10,978 nt of DNA from Alphaproteobacteria bacterium UBA3637 (GTDB lineage: Bacteria > Pseudomonadota > Alphaproteobacteria > CAAHEQ01 > UBA3637). The position numbers and the translations under genes are program-made. The notes below the pieces were generated by a model that searched no databases, was not told where the DNA came from, and saw only the letters and a list, made by a program, of their open reading frames with translations. The stretch is from assembly GCA_002373615.1 (NCBI GenBank), contig DFKU01000029.1, positions 1 to 10,978 of the forward strand, in the 5' to 3' direction. The stretch's first letter is position 1. Every line of letters begins with the position of its first letter. Shown here one piece after another: positions 6,600 to 10,978 of the stretch.

Positions 6600-8798
6600 T
6601 TACTCTGTTGGAGGAGGAAGTTCTTCCAACCCTGTATCAGCACTTGTTTCTATTACTTGCTGTTCGGGCTGTGTTTGTTCTTGTTGCTTTTGCATCTCTT
6701 CACGCCGAGCCACTATCCAAGAGGGCACATTAGGAGCAGGTGGTAACTGAACACGCTTCAAAAATGTCTTATCCAAGAACCACCTTGGGGCATCTGCCAA
6801 AATAGGATGATCTGTGTGTCCTTGATAAATAACGTATTGTTTGGAAGAATCCAAGCTCATAATGTTTGCCACAGATACCACATTTGATTGTTGGAAAGAG
6901 CGGGAAACATTTTGTGAAAATTGCTGACTCAAACCCGTTGATAATCCTTCTTGTTTAGAAGTACTTTTCACCTCAATTGTTTTTGAACCAATCATCTTAG
7001 TAAAGCGTTCGGCGGTTTGTTCATTATTTTGTTGTAAAACAACTTTAGCTGCTGTTGTCGTAATAAGGGTTTCCACATCATCTTTACCGTAGGTTGCCGA
7101 AATTTGCCCTAAATCCTGCCCAATCAGCAGGTAGGACACTTTCATACCACGTCCCACAGCCGGCCCATTAACAACCGCACTTAATTTAGGCATTTGAGGA
7201 AATTCGTCCAACACAAATAATACGGGATAAGGACCTGCCTTTTTACCATCTGGACCAACCAATCCCGGCTTATTTGCAATCAAATAAGAACTCATCAATT
7301 CCACAAAAATACCTGTAATCACATTCAAGGCCTTTGCATCCACTTGGTTGATGGACAAATAAACAGAAACGGGCTTCATTTCCCGTGTGACAGGATCAGG
7401 CATTCCCCGTAAATCCCGAAAAGTTAAATCACTGAACTTGGTGCGTTCACGCACGGCCGCATTTTTAAAGATACTGATTCCCGACAAAGCCGTGGATAAA
7501 ATGGAACCCCGTTCCTTATCTGGAGTCGCCGCCAATTGATTGAGTTCCCCAATAGCACGTCTGGAGTAAGCAAACCGATTACTTTCATTGACGGCTGCAT
7601 CCAATACTTCTTTCATCGGATCTGCCATCATGGCCATTTGATCTCCCTCATCCGTCCGACGTTTGATATCTGCAGCCACCTTCATCTGTGTCGCTGTCAG
7701 CCATTCCAAAATCATGGCTATACAGGGTTCATGCCCATACCAATCTGGTGGCAATCCTTCCCATGTCCCAACAGGTGCATAATTATTCAAAGTGAGCTGT
7801 CCCTTTTGCAGAGCATCCAGGGCCAACAAAGCACTGTTATCCGTCATATCGGCATAATAGGTTGCCAAAATTTTGGCGTCCTCAGCATCAAAGGAGCCCT
7901 CCTGCAACTTAGTTACAAAATAATCATTGGCACGTGCCCGTTCACACTTACTGGCAATAAAGTGCAAAAAACCACTCATGGCATTGCGCCCTGTCTTTGA
8001 CCAGTGGGGATCTTGTCCCCCCTTTGGTTCTTCCACCAACACCGCCACCATAGAATCAATATACATATCGCGCGCAGGCCCCAAAGGGGGTAAACAACTG
8101 GGTGATAAAGGATTCCAACTGGGATAATAAATCCCCTTTTCTGGATCATCCTGTGCCCCCCAATTGATAATAAAAACAGGTCCTTTTTTGGAACGATATC
8201 CAGAAGTCATATCATTCAATTCAGGTTTAACATCATTGACAATGATACTTAAATCATCTGATTCCAAAATGGTTGGCACAACAACCCCCGCTGTTTTACC
8301 GGCCCCCGGTGGAGCAACCACCAGTGCGGAAAGTGTTTCAGGCATTTTTAATAATTTCCCATGAAACTTTCCTAATACACAGCAAAAACCATTAAAGAGT
8401 CCCATTTTTTTGACATCTTCATAACTGGCCAACCGCCCCGCCCCAAAAATATTCGGCATGTAATGATAAGGGTTGGTGGCAATTCCATAAATCGAAACAC
8501 TTATAAATATGAACAGGGGTAAAATCGGCAGGTACAAACTGAATGGGACAGGACTCATTCCGCTGAAGCTCACCCACCAACGCGCATATCCTTTGAATAA
8601 TAAAATTGGATTTAAAGCTGCTTTCTTCCAAAACGCAAGGGATTTGGATAACGTTTCCATATCCAAACCAACACGTATCCACGATTCAATCGGCAAAATC
8701 AAAAAGGCCGTTACATAGGCCAATACCAAGCCCAGTAAAATTGAAAATAAGATTCGCCGGATATATTTACCTTGTTCTTCGTATGCTTCGTCTACCAT
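6600..8798 (-). CDS. VirD4/TraG-family type IV coupling ATPase (732 aa)
   Basis: Type IV coupling proteins are inner-membrane hexameric ATPases that bring DNA or protein substrates to a type IV secretion channel. Two N-terminal membrane segments are visible (about 15-37 and 84-107). They are followed by GAGRLASYEDVKKMGL (119-134), the usual juncture before the motor. Walker A is APPGAGKT (162-169), NDVKPEL (188-194) is the VirD4 Asp-x-Lys-x-Glu-Leu element, and SWNPL follows at 227-231. A mostly helical insertion (about 280-430) fits the all-alpha domain thought to contact substrates. Walker B is FVLDEFPQM (528-536), and IGQDLGQI (559-566) is the conserved Gln motif. The last 35 residues are rich in Gln, Glu and Pro. 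A strong GGGGAGGA ribosome binding site (8804-8811) precedes the ATG. No relaxase or VirB genes are in the window. Confidence 0.92.
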   Translation of the reverse strand: MVDEAYEEQGKYIRRILFSILLGLVLAYVTAFLILPIESWIRVGLDMETLSKSLAFWKKAALNPILLFKGYARWWVSFSGMSPVPFSLYLPILPLFIFISVSIYGIATNPYHYMPNIFGAGRLASYEDVKKMGLFNGFCCVLGKFHGKLLKMPETLSALVVAPPGAGKTAGVVVPTILESDDLSIIVNDVKPELNDMTSGYRSKKGPVFIINWGAQDDPEKGIYYPSWNPLSPSCLPPLGPARDMYIDSMVAVLVEEPKGGQDPHWSKTGRNAMSGFLHFIASKCERARANDYFVTKLQEGSFDAEDAKILATYYADMTDNSALLALDALQKGQLTLNNYAPVGTWEGLPPDWYGHEPCIAMILEWLTATQMKVAADIKRRTDEGDQMAMMADPMKEVLDAAVNESNRFAYSRRAIGELNQLAATPDKERGSILSTALSGISIFKNAAVRERTKFSDLTFRDLRGMPDPVTREMKPVSVYLSINQVDAKALNVITGIFVELMSSYLIANKPGLVGPDGKKAGPYPVLFVLDEFPQMPKLSAVVNGPAVGRGMKVSYLLIGQDLGQISATYGKDDVETLITTTAAKVVLQQNNEQTAERFTKMIGSKTIEVKSTSKQEGLSTGLSQQFSQNVSRSFQQSNVVSVANIMSLDSSKQYVIYQGHTDHPILADAPRWFLDKTFLKRVQLPPAPNVPSWIVARREEMQKQQEQTQPEQQVIETSADTGLEELPPPTE

Positions 8799-8819
8799 TT
8801 TTATCCTCCCCTTCCTAAG

Positions 8820-9941
8820 TTATAAAATTCCTTTTATTTTTTCAAGCAATTCTTCTGAAATCTTGTTTTGAGTTTCTTTGAATGTTTCGGACCCCGTCGG
8901 TAATTCAATGGGTCCCCCTATTCCTGTTCGACAAACCATAACCCCCAAATCGTTCCAAGTTTTCATCATATCCTCAGCATTGATAATGGTTCCCGATTGT
9001 TCGATCAAAACAGGCGTGATATGTAAAAGTCCACCCAATTTTTCTTGTAAAATATTTGCCGTTTGTTTTAATAAAAAGACAGGAGAGGTACGATGATCTG
9101 TTTCCGAAAACCATAAAGGATCTTCGTCGTTAAAGGATTCTTCATCTGCCAGCCAATCCCCCTCGTCTTTATCATAAAGGGCAATCACTAAATCTGTGGC
9201 ACTGGCCGCCACAAAATCAGCCATTTTATCCCCAACTGCAATCGGATTCAACAAAGTATATCCCGCCTTTTCTAACAGGACAGAGATATCTTCCTTAACG
9301 GGTTCCATTTTTGGAATTTCAATTTCAGAAAGAGGGGTATTTGCCATTTCAGCAAAATCTGCATTGGTAAAAGGTTCCACCTTTGGCTGTTCTGGCTCAG
9401 AACGCAAAGAGGGCATCGGCGGAAAAGCGGACGAAAAGTTCTTTTCCGGCTCCATGGTCGGCGCGGAAAAATTCCCCATTGCTGTTGAATTATTCAAGAA
9501 TGTTTTTTGTTCCTGCACGGGCTGCATTCTTCCATTGATGCTTGGCATAGAAACAGGACGATAAGGCGCCGCCGCCGCATAGGGTTGCTTTGGGGTATAA
9601 GCGGATATTTCTGCTTTTAATTTTTTCTTCTTTTTAACCAACAACGGCCACCGTAAAACAGACCAAATCTTTTTCCAAATTTTGTGCCACTTGATTTTTT
9701 GGGCCCAATACCACAAAAGCGAAAAAATGAACGGCGCCAAAATAAATGAAAATAAAAATATCCAATCGCTTTTGCTGGAAATTTGCCACCCCGCTTTAAA
9801 TTCACGAATTAAGTGTCGCCAAGAGGAAAATGAAAATAACCGAAATTGCCAATTTCGAAATAAAAAGCCACGAAACCACCATCCAAAGAACAGCAGCCAA
9901 ACAATTACCCCGATAAAAAGTGTTCGTTTTTGTATGCGCAT
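8820..9941 (-). CDS. Two-TM membrane protein with Pro-rich linker and cytoplasmic C-terminal domain (373 aa)
   Basis: I do not recognise a named family. Membrane helices are clear at about 7-28 and 60-80, followed by a very basic stretch (KKKKKLK, 103-109). That places the N-terminus and the long C-terminal part in the cytoplasm. Residues 114-215 form a low-complexity linker rich in Pro, Met, Glu and Ala. The C-terminal domain (about 217-373) runs from LLEKAGYTLLNPIAVGDKMA through DLVIALYDKDEGDW to ITPVLIEQSG and LGVMVCRTG. Its strand-helix alternation recalls NERD or restriction-endonuclease-like folds, but without a clear catalytic Lys (weak inference). It is first in the four-gene operon, 21 nt before the coupling protein, and shares its two-TM topology, so it probably works with it, perhaps as an accessory or substrate-recruiting factor. 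Confidence 0.75.
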   Translation of the reverse strand: MRIQKRTLFIGVIVWLLFFGWWFRGFLFRNWQFRLFSFSSWRHLIREFKAGWQISSKSDWIFLFSFILAPFIFSLLWYWAQKIKWHKIWKKIWSVLRWPLLVKKKKKLKAEISAYTPKQPYAAAAPYRPVSMPSINGRMQPVQEQKTFLNNSTAMGNFSAPTMEPEKNFSSAFPPMPSLRSEPEQPKVEPFTNADFAEMANTPLSEIEIPKMEPVKEDISVLLEKAGYTLLNPIAVGDKMADFVAASATDLVIALYDKDEGDWLADEESFNDEDPLWFSETDHRTSPVFLLKQTANILQEKLGGLLHITPVLIEQSGTIINAEDMMKTWNDLGVMVCRTGIGGPIELPTGSETFKETQNKISEELLEKIKGIL

Positions 9942-9964
9942 TTTTTACCCTTTATCTTTTCTTT

Positions 9965-9970
9965 ATTATA
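9965..9970 (-). promoter_or_regulatory. -10 box of the predicted coupling-protein operon promoter
   Basis: A perfect TATAAT on the minus strand lies 23 nt before the ATG at 9941, giving a leader of about 17 nt with a GGG-containing ribosome binding site. No good -35 box is seen at 16-18 nt spacing, so the promoter may need an activator, or the operon may also receive read-through from the ribbon-helix-helix gene (77-nt gap, no terminator seen). Confidence 0.5.
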
Positions 9971-10018
9971 CACTAAAAAGACAAAAAGAGCCAGTAAAAA
10001 ATGCTTGATTTAAAATTA

Positions 10019-10297
10019 TTAAATGTTTTGTAAAACAAGATTTGGATTAAACAGATTATTATTAATATCTCCCCGATGTTCATATTGATTCAAAACAAAG
10101 CGAAAATAGGTCAAGACAAACAACCTGGTCGCCGAAGAAAGCCCCGAATTTCCTTTGGCTGAATCAATCTTTGAGCACAATTGGTGAATCGTCATATTTT
10201 CCCGCTGACAAATATCCGCCAGAGAAATCCACGTTTCACGATCCAAACGCATACTGGTGCGGCGCCCGTTGACAATAACATTTTTACAAACTAACAT
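10019..10297 (-). CDS. Ribbon-helix-helix domain protein (92 aa)
   Basis: The sequence resembles the short alphaproteobacterial ribbon-helix-helix family (RHH_4-like): a predicted strand NVIVNGRRTSMRLDRETW, then helix one (ISLADICQREN) and helix two (TIHQLCSKIDSAK), followed by LSSATRLFVLTYFRFVL. Such proteins usually dimerise and bind DNA through the N-terminal strand, which here carries Arg-Arg-Thr-Ser-Met-Arg. The start at 10297 is chosen because AAAGGA lies 7 nt before it; an in-frame ATG at 10312 overlaps that ribosome binding site. A -10 box TATAAT sits at 10333-10328. The gene points toward the coupling-protein operon and could regulate it, but family members are also found in unrelated contexts. 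Confidence 0.78.
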   Translation of the reverse strand: MLVCKNVIVNGRRTSMRLDRETWISLADICQRENMTIHQLCSKIDSAKGNSGLSSATRLFVLTYFRFVLNQYEHRGDINNNLFNPNLVLQNI

Positions 10298-10327
10298 TTT
10301 TTTTCCTTTCATTTAAATTGTAAATAC

Positions 10328-10333
10328 ATTATA
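10328..10333 (-). promoter_or_regulatory. -10 box upstream of the ribbon-helix-helix gene
   Basis: A perfect TATAAT on the minus strand lies about 30 nt before the chosen start, giving a leader of roughly 24 nt. The -35 region at standard spacing is weak; a TTGAAA is present, but about 23 nt away. Confidence 0.45.
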
Positions 10334-10348
10334 CTTATGGGTGCTGTT

Positions 10349-10378
10349 TTGGCGTTTTTCAACCTAAGATAGTATATT
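10349..10378 (+). promoter_or_regulatory. Promoter of the J-domain gene
   Basis: TTGGCG (10349-10354), an 18-nt spacer and TATATT (10373-10378) precede the gene. The leader then contains a small AT-rich hairpin, CTTAAAA (10381-10387) with TTTTAAG (10392-10398), and an AAAGGA ribosome binding site before the ATG at 10418. Confidence 0.45.
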
Positions 10379-10417
10379 TTCTTAAAAACAATTTTAAGTT
10401 GTGTAAAAGGATAGGCG

Positions 10418-10954
10418 ATGAAAAGAAATCAATTTCCCAAAAAAAGGTTGCACGATTGCGATTATCCGGGGTGCCCAGAGGCTGGTGAATACCGCGCCCC
10501 AAAGGACAGGACTTTGACCTCTTATTATTGGTTTTGTCAAAAGCATGTGGCCGAATACAACAAAAATTGGGACTTCTTGAAAGGCTTATCCCCCGAAGAA
10601 ATTGAAGACCAAATACAAAATGATGTGGGTTGGCAGCGCCCCACATGGAAATTGGGAACGGAAGGAATCCATTATCGCGCCGATAAAATCCAAGACGGGT
10701 TTGGTGTGTTCAAGGAAGCCGGCCTCGGCATGAGTGGACATTACAATCCCCCACAGCCCAAGTATCCCGCCAAAATCACAAGTGCCATGGCATTTATGCA
10801 ATTGGAACATCCCCTGACTTTGCCGGCCGTTAAGAAAAAATACAAAACGCTGGCCAAAAAATATCATCCTGACATCAGCAAAAAGGATGCCGGTTTGTTC
10901 CAAAAACTGTCCGCCGCCTATACAACCTTGATAGAATTTTTATCGTCAAAATAA
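10418..10954 (+). CDS. J-domain (DnaJ-like) protein of the alphaproteobacterial small type (178 aa)
   Basis: The C-terminal 55 residues are a J-domain: helix LTLPAVKKKYKTLAKKYHPD with the diagnostic His-Pro-Asp loop, then LFQKLSAAYTTLIEFL. This domain stimulates the ATPase of DnaK-type Hsp70 chaperones. The N-terminal part is characteristic of a short alphaproteobacterial family: CDYPGCPEAGEYRAPKDR, YYWFCQKHVAEYNKNWDFL and DVGWQRPTWKLG. Two Cys pairs or a Cys-His set (CDYPGC, FCQKH) could bind a metal (inference). The ATG has an AAAGGA ribosome binding site, and a terminator begins at the stop codon. In many alphaproteobacteria this gene lies near cobS; that neighbourhood cannot be seen here. 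Confidence 0.92.
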   Translation: MKRNQFPKKRLHDCDYPGCPEAGEYRAPKDRTLTSYYWFCQKHVAEYNKNWDFLKGLSPEEIEDQIQNDVGWQRPTWKLGTEGIHYRADKIQDGFGVFKEAGLGMSGHYNPPQPKYPAKITSAMAFMQLEHPLTLPAVKKKYKTLAKKYHPDISKKDAGLFQKLSAAYTTLIEFLSSK

Positions 10955-10978
10955 TTTTCTTGACAAGAAAATTTTTTT
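10953..10978 (+). terminator. Intrinsic terminator of the J-domain gene
   Basis: AATTTTCTT (10953-10961) and AAGAAAATT (10965-10973) form a perfect AT-rich 9-bp stem with a 3-nt loop that overlaps the stop codon and runs into T's at the window edge. Its low GC makes it weaker than the gyrB terminator. Confidence 0.7.

Noticed and set aside
7536..8000. 154-codon plus-strand frame opposite the coupling protein
   Set aside because: It is fully antisense to a well-supported ATPase gene, has no ribosome binding site, and no recognisable motif.

Overview
The window looks like chromosomal DNA of an alphaproteobacterium with moderate-to-low GC, most plausibly an uncultured gut- or host-associated lineage. 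This is inferred from three things: the recF-gyrB order, a J-domain protein and a ribbon-helix-helix protein of types familiar from alphaproteobacteria, and a pilin-like gene with an N-terminus (GRSMVEMLGVLAVMG) that I associate with uncultured gut alphaproteobacteria. No rRNA, tRNA, CRISPR array, IS element or transposase was seen.

Layout. (1) 1-3228, plus strand: the 3' part of recF, a 55-codon lipoprotein gene missed by long-ORF searches, full-length gyrB, and a bidirectional intrinsic terminator. (2) 3229-4652: a short GC-rich intergenic block, then a minus-strand gene for a type IV prepilin-like protein with a Cys-rich middle and a lectin-like C-terminus. (3) 4653-4912: a compact regulatory region. 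On the minus strand it holds a strong promoter (TTGACA, 17 nt, TATTCT), a highly structured RNA of about 152 nt and an intrinsic terminator just before the pilin ribosome binding site. On the plus strand a divergent promoter predicts a leaderless mRNA for the next gene. (4) 4913-5503, plus: a family 4 (4Fe-4S) uracil-DNA glycosylase. (5) 5473-9941, minus: a tight four-gene operon, in transcription order a two-TM membrane protein with a cytoplasmic C-terminal domain, a VirD4/TraG-type coupling ATPase, a 221-aa protein with a degenerate HNH-like core, and a 150-aa SMI1/KNR4 (SUKH)-like protein overlapping it by TAATG. (6) 10019-10297, minus: a ribbon-helix-helix protein. (7) 10418-10954, plus: a J-domain protein followed by a terminator.

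The two most interesting items are independent. One is the structured RNA or attenuator-like leader at 4683-4834. The other is the coupling-protein operon ending in what resembles a nuclease toxin and its SUKH immunity protein. That layout would fit a type IV secretion system that delivers an antibacterial or host-directed effector. The secretion channel genes (VirB-like) and any relaxase are not in this window, so the link to secretion is inferred from gene order.
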